In this document: in pieces, positions 40,855-52,190 of the stretch
Layout of the letters: each line of letters begins with the position of its first letter
Position numbering within the stretch: the stretch's first letter is position 1
NCBI GenBank assembly: GCA_963575745.1
Contig: CAUYUJ010019626.1
Location: forward strand, 26,001-90,000
Direction of reading: 5' to 3'
DNA: 64,000 nucleotides
Origin: Prorocentrum cordatum
Lineage: Eukaryota; Sar; Dinophyceae; Prorocentrales; Prorocentraceae
Made by a program: the position numbers and the translations under genes
The notes under the pieces: generated by a model
What the model was told of the DNA's origin: nothing
Databases searched by the model: none
What the model saw: only the letters and a program-made list of their open reading frames with translations

Positions 40855-41045
40855 GGGGCAGGGGGAGGAGGAGGAGGAGGAGGAGGAGGAGGAGGAGGAG
40901 GAGGAGAGGAGGAGGAGGAGGAGGAGGAGGGAGGAGGAGGGGGAGGAGAAGGAGAGGAGAGGAGGAGGAGGAGGGGGGAGGAGGTGGAGGAGGTGGAAGA
41001 GGAGTGGAGGAAGTGGAGGAAGAAGAAGAAGAATAAGAAGAAGCA
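40855..41045. repeat. (GGA)n microsatellite at the LINE 3' side
   Basis: (GGA)n grading into AAGAAGAAGAATAAGAAGAA next to the LINE. 40,460-40,855 is GC-rich with no gene. Confidence 0.9.
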
Positions 41046-41152
41046 CGTCGAGAGGCGAACCAGTCACAAGACGGTCCTGGGGCCCCAGCAGGGCGGCGCT
41101 TGGCGGGCTCAGATCTGCTCACTGCCGCTTGCGCCACCTGCTGAGCCTAGAC

Positions 41153-41653
41153 TTAGTCGCGCCAGCTCTCTCTCTGGCGCACTCCATCACGCAACGCTGC
41201 AAGCCTCGATTCGTAGGTACAGGCCGAGGCAGGGTCAGGCCGAGTCGAAACGCTGGTGGTCTCAATGCGAGGCATCCGACGTATGGGCCTACCTTTCTCG
41301 GCTGGGACCGCACATGAAATCTGTTTCTGCAACTTTCGGCGCGGCCCGACGCCTTTCCGCAGGTTCCGAAGGATCTCAATACCCTTGGGCGTCGGCTTGA
41401 TGCAAGGTGCCCTGAGATTTTGGCGACGTCGCATTTGGGCCCGGGCACCGCATTTCGTGCACACAAAAAATACCAATGACACCAACAATCGGTTCGCATG
41501 TCCCGCCCGACTGGTGTACGACGAGGAGGACATGGCCGTTCGGCCGAGCAAAATACTCACGGAGGAAAACTGGGGCACCCCTGCATCCCGTGAGGACCTA
41601 ATCTGTAGCACAATCCTGAAGCACTGACAGGCGGCAGCGGCACTGCACTCCAA
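41153..41653 (-). pseudogene. LINE C-terminal zinc-finger region
   Basis: Frame contains FVCTKCGARAQMRRRQNL then APC and PTPKGIEILRNLRKG: a C-x2-C finger followed by a basic Pro-Lys segment, the usual C-terminus of this LINE group (from memory). Out of frame with the RNase H segment upstream. Confidence 0.6.
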
Positions 41654-41738
41654 TCTCAGTTCTACACCAGTCGCGCTGACCCTCCTACCTCACATTCCTG
41701 CTCCTCCGAAACACAGCCAACCTCCTCCAACGCTCTTC

Positions 41739-42428
41739 CTAGTCATAGCATGGGAGGGCGGCGGCGGCAAGGCGCACCAGGAAGCTGGTCGCCTCGCCCT
41801 GTCTATCCACAGACTGCAAGAATTCATGACTTGCGGCAAAATGCATGAGCACCGCTTCCTGCGCAAAACGGTATGCCGCGATGCTCGTATCTGTTATTCG
41901 GCGCCGTGCTGCACTGAGGCGTGCATACTCGTCGCTCGTGCGGTGTGCTTTCACGTGCTCAGCCTCGCTCAAGTGCGCGTGCCCAGGATGAGACTGTCCG
42001 AACACCTGCACACATGCGCATGCAGAACGAGACTCTCGCTGGCGCTCAGGAGACTTCCGCGCAGCGAACACAGCGCCGAGGAAATCGAAGTACATCGTGG
42101 TCCGCCTGTCCGCGAGCTGGCCGCATTAGGCTAGCCCCAAATACTCTGCAACGGCGAGCGTCTGTGGCACAGCAGGAGGAACAGTGCCATGCACTGCCAG
42201 AAGCGGGCCAGGCCCATCAGGAGTCAGTAGCACAATGGCCCAGCCTGCACGCTGCAGGTCCAGTAGAGCAGGCTTGGCGCGTGATCCGTCAGGCGCCAGC
42301 TCTAGCATTGAAGCTCCATCACAAGCATGCTGAGCCACCCCTTCAGGTTCAATGCCACTGTCTCCACCATCCATGTTGACTACCTTCGCCTCGGTTCCAG
42401 GCGCCAGCGCTGGAAGGTCACTACCCAA
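41739..42428 (-). pseudogene. LINE RNase H domain, frameshifted
   Basis: First frame: GDSGIEPEG, then DGSRAKPALLDLQRAGWAIV and VPQTLAVAEYLGLA, where the AEY glutamate fits the second catalytic acid. Second frame (41,739-42,095): HVKAHRTSDEYARLS and AARRRITDTSIAAYRFA, fitting the conserved HR near the end of the fold. The two frames are offset, so the domain is broken. Confidence 0.65.
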
Positions 42429-42461
42429 GAACTCAATGGAGCCATGTGTGAAGAAACCAGA

Positions 42462-43132
42462 CTAGTGCTCGTCGATGCCCCGCTGAATGAACAAGGCCCG
42501 CACGCCCGACTCTCTTCTGGCAGCCGCAGCATCAGGTCGTCGGCACGTGAAGAGTCGATGGTCTATCGTATCTGGCCCACCACACTCGCAGCGGACCATC
42601 AATGTCGCATCCTCGAAGTCGTGCAGGCCCACGTGTCCAGCACCCTCCAAACTCCAATTGCGAACGCCTTAACAAAGCACTTGTGAAACGAGGAAAAGGT
42701 CGAGTTCCGCTCTCTGGCATGCGGCAGTAGTGGATCATAACTTGCCCGCGTGCCCTCAGAGAGACCACGCTTGACTGCAAAATTGAGCTCGTGTTGTCGT
42801 TGAAGGGCCTGGGGCATAATACGTTCAAGCACTCGAGGTGTGAACTGTTGAAGCGGGACTCGATTAACGCGGTGACCAATCCAAAAGTCCCACTGCAAAA
42901 TTGGCCAGCCAACTCTGCGAACACACAATGCAGCACGCTCGAGAGGCCCCCGTGACGACGACCATGCCAAGTCGGCAAGCATTCTTTCTTGCAGAGCCTG
43001 CTGCCACCACTGGCGCAACTGATCAGGCCCCACCATTGCCGTATCAGGGGGAACAACTGCGTTCCAAATTTCAAATCGTTCTAGATTGCTGCGAAGCAGG
43101 AGCAAGAGTTCGTCGTGCAGCAGGGTCTCCAA
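42462..43132 (-). pseudogene. LINE thumb/linker region with CCHC-like motif
   Basis: 42,599-43,132 reads MVGPDQLRQWWQQALQERML and VKAFAIGVWRVLDTWACTTS. After a frameshift, 42,462-42,650 reads VRCECGGPDTIDHRLFTC, a C-x-C-x(n)-H-x3-C motif typical of the region between RT and RNase H. Confidence 0.6.
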
Positions 43133-43177
43133 ATATCACAACTGTAGCACTTACTGATGTCCCTCCATGGCATGGTC

Positions 43178-44430
43178 TCACAAACTTGAACTACAGCTTC
43201 CGTAGAGAAATCCATTCAGCATCTGCAAGGCAAGAAATCTCATCTCCATGCGTAAGAGCAGGCCTTGCTCCAGTCCTGAAGATATTCCCAGCCCTTGCAA
43301 CCTTCTGCGTTGGAAGAGTACGTCGGTAGCGAGCAGGCTCACGCATCCTCTGACTGAAGCGACGGCGCCGGCCATGCCCCTCATTTCTGGTTGAAGCTGC
43401 ACATCTCGAGCTTCATCCAGCCTGATCGGCGCCAAGGTAGGCAGCTGAACGCTTGCCTGCCGAACCAGAAGGCCGAATTCTTCAGCAACTAAACTACCAA
43501 CTCCACTGTGAGAACATATCATAGCCAACTTGTCGTTGGTCGTGGCGGCAAGGCGATTAACTGTAACGAAGAAGCTACATCGAATCCGTGCGGCTGCACT
43601 GATCAACTCCTCATTGGCGTCCGCCTCCAATCCAAGACTACTATCATCTATGTAAGATGAGAGCAACAGTTCACTGTGCAAAGGGACGAAAAGGTCGCAC
43701 TCCTCTGGCGCGTGAACTTTGATACCGACATCTGCATGCGCATCGCCAGCAGGGAAACCACGAAGAGCATGAACTGGTTGACGAATGTGGTGACGCATGA
43801 GACGGGCGATACGAGGAGCCGGCCAAATGTTGAAGGGCAAATTCGTTAAACTCGTCGGGGCCCCGTGCATTCAAAATTGCTTTCGTGCTTCAAACAACTC
43901 AACTGTCTCGCAATAGTTGCTGTAGCACGCGATGGTTTGGAGGCTCTTGCGGTTCTCCTGCAAACACGCGCCCACCCGAGCAGCAACTTGCCAAGCCGAA
44001 TCAATCGCACATCGCCCTTTCAGAAGCTCCCCAACATACTCGCGAAAGCAACTGTTGCAGCTGGTCAAGGGCAGGACGGCGAAGCCGTTGCCACACTCGA
44101 TACACGGATCCATATTGCACAATCGATCTGCGCGCCCCAAGTGGCTTGGGGAGCATCAGCGTGCAGATCCACAACATCTACTTCGGCAGAACTCCCGGTG
44201 ACTCGATCGCCTCAAAGAAGATGCCCAGAATCGCTAGGCCCCCGTCGCTCAGCAACAGAAGGTGGCGTGGATGAATCCCGTCAAGACTACCAGCTGTCGA
44301 AGGGGAAAAGGTTTGCGCAAAGTTTCGGATGTCCGTGGCACTTGCCCTTGGCATCGAACTTCTGTCAGGAATCCAGGCCTTCGGTGCAGCCGCGGTCTCA
44401 TTCCAAAGCTTGCAATACTCGTTCGCCGTA
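43178..44430 (-). pseudogene. LINE reverse transcriptase, frameshifted
   Basis: Fingers: YCKLWNETAAAPKAW, SLDGIHPRHLLLLSDGGLAI (44,178-44,430). Then, across a shift, YRVWQRLRRPALDQLQQLL and AWQVAARVGA (about 43,900-44,140). Palm: LLLSSYIDDSSLGLEA (43,178-43,870), where YIDD is the catalytic motif, followed by NDKLAMICSHSG and GAVASVRGCVSLLATDVLFQ. Confidence 0.8.
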
Positions 44431-45420
44431 GCCTCAACAACGGCATGGGGATGAGCTGAAGGATGTCCGTCTGGAGACCGCGAGACAGTCGTCTCCTGAA
44501 CTTGCTTGGCCTGCGTAATTAGACGTAAACCACGCGCGACCCCCGCAGCAGCTTGATCGCACCAGTCTCGCCATCGTGCAGAGGACTCTTTACCAGCTGC
44601 CTGTTGAACAGCACCAGCATCTCCGTCAACATCCTCAAGGAAGTCTCGCGCGGCGCCAGGGAAGAAACGCCCTGCTGTGATTCTGCGCGCCCGCCCCGCG
44701 CCAACATCAAGTCTTTGACTTAGGTTGAATCCAAGATGCAACGAAATCTGGAACAGCACCAACACGCCCTCAAGTGGAACATGCTTCTGCGCACCGCCGT
44801 CAATGGCTCCTTGCTTCAGCAAGCTGATGCCAAGTAAAGCATCGCAGAGCCTTCCAGCCATCGGCCTGATCTTCAAGTCCTCGTGCAGCTCTTCCTTCAT
44901 ATGTGATGTCCATCCACTGGGGCCGGGCATAAGATTCGCTGCGCCGAACTTGTGCACCTGTCGTGCGCCCAATCCTCTCAGCCGCCTTGGAGACGGACTG
45001 GCCCGAAGCGAGTGTCAAGAGGCCCCATGCAGAGTCGGCGTCCGCCTCCTTCGACATCTCAAGGGCTTGTTCAGCATAGCTTTGCTCCAGGGACCAGTCA
45101 AGATCCTCAAAGGAAGGCCCCGCAGCAGGGGCAAACAGTAACTTGGGCATAACTGAATAATCTAAAACTTGAAGCCGCTGTCCAGGCGCCGCCATGGTAA
45201 GTTGGACAGGTCGGTGAGGCTTCTTGCCCCACGTGGCGTCAACTTTTACTGCTTGTCGCAAACTGCGCGCACCAGCACTGAGATACAATAAATGCATCGC
45301 GCTTGCTCCTGTCGCCATCTTGCATGTCGCGGAAGCTGGCGCCACTATTGATGCCTGAGCTTGAGCAAAGAACTTGGACATGTCCAAAACTCTCGTGTCA
45401 ACATAGCAAATCGCCACCAA
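44431..45420 (-). pseudogene. LINE central region
   Basis: Partly open frames (44,178-44,972 and 44,800-45,420: MVAICYVDTRVLDMSKFFAQ, VMPKLLFAPAAGPSFEDLDW). In related elements an endonuclease lies between ORF1 and RT; I see no clear endonuclease motif here, so it may be decayed. Confidence 0.4.
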
Positions 45421-45731
45421 TTGTACTCGGAGATGTCAGATCAACAAGGGGTTGTCCAATGCTAGCCAGAACTATTGAAATCTCTTCCCGTCAAACCTTC
45501 GACACAGTGCAGATACAGGTTTAATATGTTCATGGGCGGCCATCCTGGCACATCCACCACAACGCGCAGCACGCGGTGGGCAGAAATAACGCCAGAGACA
45601 CTATGGCCAGCGACAATCGGCCGACGAAGGCCGACTGCTTCACGTGCAGAAACAGCAACATCAGCAGCAGGAAGGTCGCCTTTTGCCGCATGACCAGATT
45701 CAATAATCGAACTCCATCCCCGCCGGCTTGC

Positions 45732-47186
45732 TCATGAAGGCAGGTCCTCGGCATTGCCGGCAACGTGCCCTATTTCTTGGGCGAACACCACCAGCGCACA
45801 AGTACGTTCCAATCGCTTCTTAAGAGTATCACGCCCCTGGATAGCGTTGAGCGTCTCCAAGGGCCTCGTCTGGAGCTGCTCGTCTCGCGGATCAGGAGCT
45901 CCACGAAAGTAACCAGCAGCCGCGGCGAGCCCGCTGACCCGTGGCAGATGGTCAGGTACACCCCATGCTTGCCTCTGCCAGCTTGCGGTGCTTGTTTTGA
46001 TGGGAGCTGTTGACAAGGACGGCGAGCTTGTCAGGTCCAGCTTGTCCGCCCCTTCTTGCTGAGGTCGGGTCCAAAGCTCTTGTGCCTCCTCGGCGGTGAT
46101 GTCAGGGGGAGGTCGCCTCTCTCCACCAGCAGCGGCATCGGTTGACCCGGCGCCAGGCTGGGGTACACTGCCATCAGGAGGATCAACATCAGTTGCACCG
46201 CCCATCTGGATATCTTTGGGCTCAGCCACATTCCCCACCGACTTGAACAACAGTGGCTGGAACTTGTTGAAGTTGTGGTGACTGCGGAGGTCGGCGAACA
46301 ACTTCTGCATCTCAGGATTGTTCGAGATTTCGGGCGACGCTCCAAGCCTGGCGATCAAGTCTTCAAGCACACCTGCTTGCAATGGAGTTTCACCTCGCTG
46401 TTGACGAACTTTCGCGGCACTGGCCGCCACTTCAGCAGCAAAGACAACGATCTCTTTGGCCTTCGCCTCAATGGTCGTCTGCTTCCCGCGGATGTCATTC
46501 TGGATGGCCTCGAGCTTCTCGTTGAGCGCGGCCAACTCTTGCTCGAACTTCGTTGCTTGACCCTCGCAACGCTCAAGCTTCTGGGAGGCCGCCTTGTGTG
46601 CCGACACGGGTGGGCGTAAGGCGCGACGTTCCTCTCGAAGTTGGTCGAACCCCTTGCGTGCTGCAGGGAGACCGGGGTCGTTCTCATCCAGTTCTTTGGT
46701 GTTTCTGATATACTGGTCCAGGACGTCGATACGTTTCTGGAGAGCACACCTCTTCTCATTGGTCTTATCGGATTATGTGGGGTCCTTCGGCTTCTCGTCT
46801 GCCGTCTCAGGCGCTGCAGAGCCCTGAGCAGCCTTGAATCGCTTAAGCTCGGTCGTGAGATTCTCCATCTGCTTCTGCATCTGCTTGAATTGTTCACTCC
46901 ATGGCGCAGGTACTGGCATGCCCTTACCTTTGCCTCAGCCTCAAGTTCCAGAGCGCTCGGGCGGGGCGGACGCAAGCTGCTGCATCTCGGCCTTGGCTGC
47001 CTTCCTCGCGCGTTGGATAACAGATGTTGGCGCATCTTGTCCGCACCTGCATTTGACTGTGCCTGCCCAGTTCGACGCCGTGCCGCAACTGGGGCATCCC
47101 CACGTCGGTTTCTTCGGTCCTGGCAACATGGGGCCTGGCAGCGCCATGAGGCTGGTCCTCTCGACCACGCCTGGTCGGCGCCACAA
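45732..47186 (-). pseudogene. LINE ORF1, zinc finger plus coiled coil, one stop
   Basis: Zinc finger WGCPSC-x(n)-N-x(n)-KCRC (about 47,085-47,115) of RanBP2 type, then a frame change near 46,925, then a heptad-rich coiled coil (PWSEQFKQMQKQMENLTTEL, KRCALQKRIDVLDQYI, KLERCEGQATKFEQELAALN, EKLEAIQNDI). A TAA at about 46,776 interrupts it; the same frame resumes at once (SDKTNEKRC). The C-terminal half is acidic and Pro/Gly-rich. Likely RNA-binding ORF1 protein in the intact element. Confidence 0.65.
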
Positions 47187-47305
47187 GCCTCCGTACCGAA
47201 GAAGATACTACGCTCCAACAGGAGCTCACTGAAGCCAAAATCAGCTCGCTGCGGCGGTGCCGCTCTGAAGATAGACCGCAGCAAACCCACCTGGGCCAGA
47301 ACGGC

Positions 47306-47450
47306 TAGGAGGAGGAGGAGGAGGAGGAGGAGGAGGAGGAGGAGGAGGAGGAGGAGGAGGAGGAAGAGGAGGAGGAGGAGGAGGAGGAGGAGGAGGAGGA
47401 GGGGGAGGAGGCGGAGGAGGAGGAGGAGGAGGAGGAAGCGGGCGGGCATG
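47306..47450. repeat. (GGA)n microsatellite at the LINE 5' side
   Basis: (GGA)n with AGGAAGAGG interruptions, matching 40,855-41,045 in phase and strand. Confidence 0.9.
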
Positions 47451-48099
47451 TGGGAGAACGTAGGAGGGCAGCAGGCAGGCTTCTGCTGGGGGCGCACGTC
47501 TGGCCCAGGCGAGTGGTGCAGGAGCCTTGCTGCGGCACCCCGGCTTTGCGGACAAGAGTGGGGGGGCGCAGGGCGGCTCGCTGGGTAGATCGCGGGGTGG
47601 GTCGCGGGTGGTCGCGGCGGGGTGCGTCGCGGTGGCACGACAAGAAACAGCAAGAGTCCGCACCGCGGAACCCCCACGAACCCAGAGCCGGTCGAAGACG
47701 GCTCGGCCCCCCTCCCTCTGATGATATCCGCTACCGTGCCCTGGGGCACGAGTTTGAGTGTCCTCAGGTGTCTTGGAGTTCTCCGTCCTCAGCCCCGAGG
47801 GACTGAATATGAAAGGGCCCAAACCCCGAATGGCCGAATCTCCCAGGACTTTCCGTTTGTGCCTTCTGGGGCCCCCCGCGTGTGCTCGCACGACTTCTTC
47901 AAAGCCAGGAGGGCCCCGTGAACGGGCCAAGAGGCCCCCCGAGAGGCCCGGGAGGAAGTGCAAGACGGCCCAGAGTCTCCGAGAGACCGCTCCCCACCGA
48001 AGGATCGCCCCCAGACGCCCCAGGTGGCCTCCAGACGCCCAAGACCGCCCCGCGGCCGACGCCAGCGGGGCGTGCTTCCAGCACGGGCTCCCCTCGGGG
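47451..48099. other. Unassigned GC-rich stretch
   Basis: No recognisable gene. Contains CCCGAGAGGCCC-type cryptic repeat at 47,920-48,050. Confidence 0.5.
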
Positions 48100-48300
48100 T
48101 CCTTCTGACCCGGGTCAATCCAAACCCGGGTCAATCAAGCCTTGCAGAATCCTGCAAGATCTTGCAAGATCCTGCGCCCAAACCCGGGTCAATGCCAAGG
48201 ATCCTGCAAGATCCTGCAGGATCCTGCACCCAAACCCGGGTCAGCGCGGCCCTGGCCTTGAAGAATCCTGCAAAATCCGGCGCTCTGGCTGACCCCCGTT
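48100..48300. repeat. Family F9, ACCCGGGTCA element with GATCCTGCAA repeats
   Basis: Four ACCCGGGTCAA motifs alternating with AATCCTGCAAGATCTTGCAA-type units; ends CTGGCTGACCCCCGTTTCCA. Confidence 0.8.
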
Positions 48301-48636
48301 TCCATGCTCCCGAGCCCTTCGGCCTCGCCCCCGACCGGTGATGGCTGTCCAGCCCGCCGCGGGGGCCTGGACCCGCGGGGGGCGGCGGCCGCCTCCCTCC
48401 CCCGCGGGGGACCCCGCGAGGCGGCCGCCGGCAGGCTGCCGCTCCCGACCGGAGAACCAGCGCGCGATCGGGGTCCTGGCCAGCAGCGTGCGTGCCTCTG
48501 CCCAGTCCTCGGGAGAGGCCAAGAGGGGGGTGTCCAAGAGGGGGGGGTGCAAACCATGACCGGCGGCATGTGCGCGGCCCAGCGGGGGGGCCAGGGACGT
48601 AATGAAATAAGAAGAGGCGCCATGAGATCTGTGTAA

Positions 48637-48660
48637 ATATCATGGCACCCGCCATGATAT
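48637..48660. repeat. Perfect 10-bp hairpin
   Basis: ATATCATGGC, loop ACCC, GCCATGATAT. Surroundings G-rich and unassigned. Confidence 0.8.
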
Positions 48661-50809
48661 CCCCCCCCTAGTCATCACCCCCCTCTTTTCCGCCCCCGAA
48701 GTCCGCCCACCTCCAGCTCGAGGCCGGGTTCTTTCTTCTATCGTCGTCAATCCGAGAGTACGAAGCCAGGGCGAAGATGAATTCGGGGGAGGATCGATCG
48801 ACCACCTCCCGCACGGGGGTTCGACCACCTCCCTGGCCAATGGGGGGTTCGACCACCGCCCTCACGGGAGTCCCACGAGTAGCCGCCAGATGGTGCACCT
48901 CACGGCAGCCACTCCCGACTGGAGCGGGCTCACAGTCAGGGCCCTGGCTTCACGCACCTTCCTTTGTGCAAGGTGGGCCCGTCCAGGACCTCCACCACTG
49001 CTTCTGCACCTGAGCCTGTTGGAAGATACGCCTCTGTGCGCCAAACCGTACGTACCGCCTGGCTGTCTCTACATTGCCCAAAATCCCAGAAATCTCAAAC
49101 GCGCTGCCAGACCCGCAAGACCATACGCACCGCCTGGTTGTCTCTACACTTGTGCCGCCATCCTTTCTCGGCTGGCTGCTGGCAGTCGTCTTAATTACCT
49201 GGCCCGAATTGGAAGCAGACGCAGCAACCAGATAATGAGGAGAGGAGCGAGTACCCTCGCAAGCCTGCCCAGAACGCATCCTGGAGGTCCGGAGGGGGGG
49301 GCGCCTTTGAGGCCCGACCAAGCGCAATCACAAACAGCGCCACAACGTTTCGCGCGCAATTGTTGTTCTCTGGCTTTGGGGTGTTTCGCGGCACCGGGGA
49401 AGGAGAACGTAAGCCGACAAGCAACGCCGCGTGCGCCGTCGTGCAGGATACCGCTGTTGGCATAAAAAACGCCCATCCACAGACATTGCGTCGACAGTGC
49501 CGGCCCCCGGACCCCCCATTTTAATGCTGCATTCGCGGCCGCTGTCGGGGTGCAAGCATCGGTATAAAAAGCGCCCAAAGTTCCACCGCCAAGGCAACCC
49601 CGTTTTCAACATTGAAATTTGGGGGCACGGGGGTTCTGAACACAGCAGCGTTATCCAATGTGCCTGGTGGGCGCCTTTTACGCCAGCGGCGGCCGGACGC
49701 CCATGCTCCAAGACGGGTGCACGCTCACACCGACTGGCATCTCTTTGGTCAGCAGAGAGCCCAGAATCGAATCGAAAAGTCGGATCGGCGATCGAAATGA
49801 ATCGGATCGAGAAATCGGCAGCCAAGTCGGGAGAAGTCGTATCGGCAGAGATCGGCAGGCTAAAATGCCTCGACTGAGGAATCGGCATCCAAATCGGAAT
49901 CTGAAGTCGAATCAAATCGGAATCGGAGGCCAACATATCGAACCGACTCGATTTGGAGGAATCGAAATGAGCCCTATGGCCTATGGGAGAACCGCGCTCA
50001 CCCGTGAAGTGGCGGCCCACCTGGTTGCCCTCCTCCAGGGCGCAGCATCTAGCATCCGCTGCCGCTCCACACGGCAAGCTGCTGCCTCGACGACGCGGGC
50101 CCCAGCCCTGGTTCTTCTGGCACCGCAGGGGTCCGATCTTGCGACGTCCCCCTCGTCGAGGTCCCTGAAGGCTTGCGACCTGCTCTTGCTTGTGGATTCT
50201 TCGCCGCGGGTAATCTTCGTTGGGCTCCTGGGCCCCGGGGGCCCCGAACGGGCCTCTGGATGGCGGTCCTCTTTGGACGCCAAGACCAGCGTCGCCGCAG
50301 CGCCGAGGCGCCGCGAACCTGCCGTGGCACAAACAAAGGACGCACAGAGGCACATTAATACTATATATATATGTATATATCCACCTGGGAGGCGCGCGTC
50401 CGACCCGACCATATAGTATTCCCATCTTGTAGTATATGGTTCCTGGAGCGGCGTAGCCAGAAAGCGCCCGCCACGACGCATCTACTATGAGATTTCTCGG
50501 TGCGCGCGTCGGCGGGGCGACGCGACGCACACATAGTAAGAGCATGTTGGGGTGATGCCGAAGAGAAGTTCCTTTTTACCGCCCGCGCGCTCTGAGGAGC
50601 CATTCGCACGCGTGGAACTCGAATGGCGAGCAGCGAGAGGCGCCTGAGGTAGACTTCCAGGCGTTCGATCGTGGACCCCTTGCTGCCCGTTCGCCTGGGG
50701 CACTCGTCGGCCATCTGCGGGGGTCTTCGAACGGTCTCCAGCGGATTCCGGCGGTCTCCGGCGCGAAAGCTGGACGGCTGCGTTTATAGAAGACGAATAA
50801 ACAGCATAA
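48661..50809. other. Unassigned stretch with several local repeats
   Basis: GGTTCGACCACC ×3 at 48,795-48,865; a ~38-bp direct repeat (CGTACCGCCTGGCTGTCTCT) at 49,030 and 49,110; TATAAAAAGCGCCC-type motifs at 49,460-49,680; AATCGGA-rich tract at 49,745-49,970; TATATATATGTATATA at 50,371. The 405-codon minus frame across 49,328-50,545 has no domain content. Confidence 0.5.
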
Positions 50810-50955
50810 ACTGAAACTTTTGGCGCTCCGGGCGGATTTCTTGGCTGCGCAGCGCGCCAGGGGCGGCGCCGGAGGCGCCGCCATGGGGCCCCAGCGCGGA
50901 TCCAAGAAGTCCGCGCGGAGCGCCAAAAATTTATAGCGTTTTTCTTTTCTCCGAG
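50785..50955. repeat. Family F2 inverted-repeat element
   Basis: Left arm GCATAAACTGAAACTTTTGG and CTCCGGGCGGATTTCTTGG; right arm TCCAAGAAGTCCGCGCGGAG with CCAAAAATTTATAGC, around AGGGGCGGCGCCGGAGGCGC. 50,955-51,370 holds no recognisable gene. Confidence 0.8.
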
Positions 50956-51371
50956 TTTAGCAGAAGGGCCCATGATGGAACGCCAAGGACTTGATTACAG
51001 CCCCATAGGGGCGAGGAACCTAGGAACGGAGGAGCTGGCTGTTGGCGGCGCGCACAATCGGGCGGGCTCCTCTTCGAGGGCAAAGGGGGGCTTCTCGGTA
51101 GGCGTCGGAGAACTCCACGAGGCCTCCGAAGAGCATCTCGGGAAGCTCGATCAAAACTTCCGAGGCCTCCATGGGCCTCCAGGTGCCATTCGGACCTGGC
51201 TTGGACCTCCGGAGATCTGGACCCCGTCCTCTGGATCGGTTTTCCATCCCGAGTCCGTTTGTTGATCGTCCCGGGAAGTGCCCCCCGAGGCCGACAGTGT
51301 CAGAAAACCTCCCATCATGTTTTTGGACATTTCAAAAAACAAGACACGGGAACGCAACTAACTTGGACGCC

Positions 51372-51572
51372 CGGGATGAAGACGGAAAACATGGGTACGA
51401 TGCCCAACAACAAATGTTGTCAAGCATCGACAGTGGCCGCTGTTGAGCAAGCAGCTTTCTGCCTCACGTGGACCAGGTCCGCGGCGACACCCGCAGCGAA
51501 TCCTGGTCAGAATGAACGCGACTGCTGCCGGCCTTCGTACCCATTCTTTCTGTCGCCAGGCCGATCGTCCCC
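51372..51572. repeat. Family F5 inverted-repeat element
   Basis: Left GACGGAAAACATGGGTACGA; interior CAACAACAAATGTTGTCAAG and TCCGCGGCGACACCCGCAGC; right CTTCGTACCCATTCTTTCTG. Confidence 0.8.
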
Positions 51573-51984
51573 ATCTAAGAAGCCCCCTGCCTTCGTGGAG
51601 GACGCCCCTCCCTGCGCGCAGGTCGCCGCGACCAGGCGCGCCGCCGGGGCTTCGCTCCGCCGCGGGGTGCCAAGCTTCAAAATCTGGTGCCCCGCGCGGA
51701 GAACTACACCCTCCAGGCCGTCTCGGGCGTTGCCGCAAGGTAGGCCCTGACCCGAATCACAAAGGTCGCCTTTCAGAGGCATCGCCTGGGAGGTCTTCGC
51801 AAGAACGAGCAAGGGCGACTAAGCCCGTTGGTTTCAGGGGCCCCTGAGGCAGACCAGCCCAAGACTGAGCCGAACTGGAGGGAACTCGGCGGGCCTTTGC
51901 CGCAGTGTGCCCCTTTTCGACCAAGGGTGTGCCAACGCTGGTGCTGAATAGAACCTGCCAAGAGCTGCATCCGAAAGACCCCAG

Positions 51985-52190
51985 AGTGTCTCGGGTCGTG
52001 CGAAAGGGGGGGATAGCAAAGGGGGGGGTTTGAGAATCAGCTCACGTAGCTGACTTTCCCAGCGCCTCCCGGCGCCGGAGGCGGCCGTGCATCGAGGAAT
52101 GGGCCCCTCGGTGAGGCCGAAACCAGCTGCCTGCAGCAAATTCCGTGACCCCCCCTTTCCCAACCCCCTCCTTTCGTCCGGCCCGGGTGT
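51985..52190. repeat. Family F6 inverted-repeat element
   Basis: TCGTGCGAAAGGGGGGGATA, GAATCAGCTCACGTAGCTGA, CCTCGGTGAGGCCGAAACCA, CCCCTTTCCCAACCCCCTCC. Matches 27,150-27,355. 52,190-52,740 and 52,805-53,590 have no recognisable gene. Confidence 0.8.

Larger units (their letters stand above)
41050..47300 (-). mobile_element. Decayed LINE-type (non-LTR) retrotransposon
   Basis: Minus-strand order 5' to 3': zinc finger and coiled-coil ORF1; central region; reverse transcriptase with YIDD; cysteine/histidine motif; RNase H; terminal zinc finger; then TTCTTCTTATTCTTC tail. This is the usual plan of dinoflagellate LINE-like elements with an RNase H domain. Several frameshifts and at least one in-frame stop break the coding regions, so this copy is dead. 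No LTRs seen. Both flanks are the same (GGA)n microsatellite. Confidence 0.85.

Noticed and set aside
49328-50545. 405-codon minus-strand ORF
   Set aside because: No domain, unusual composition, and it crosses TATATA and AATCG-rich tracts.
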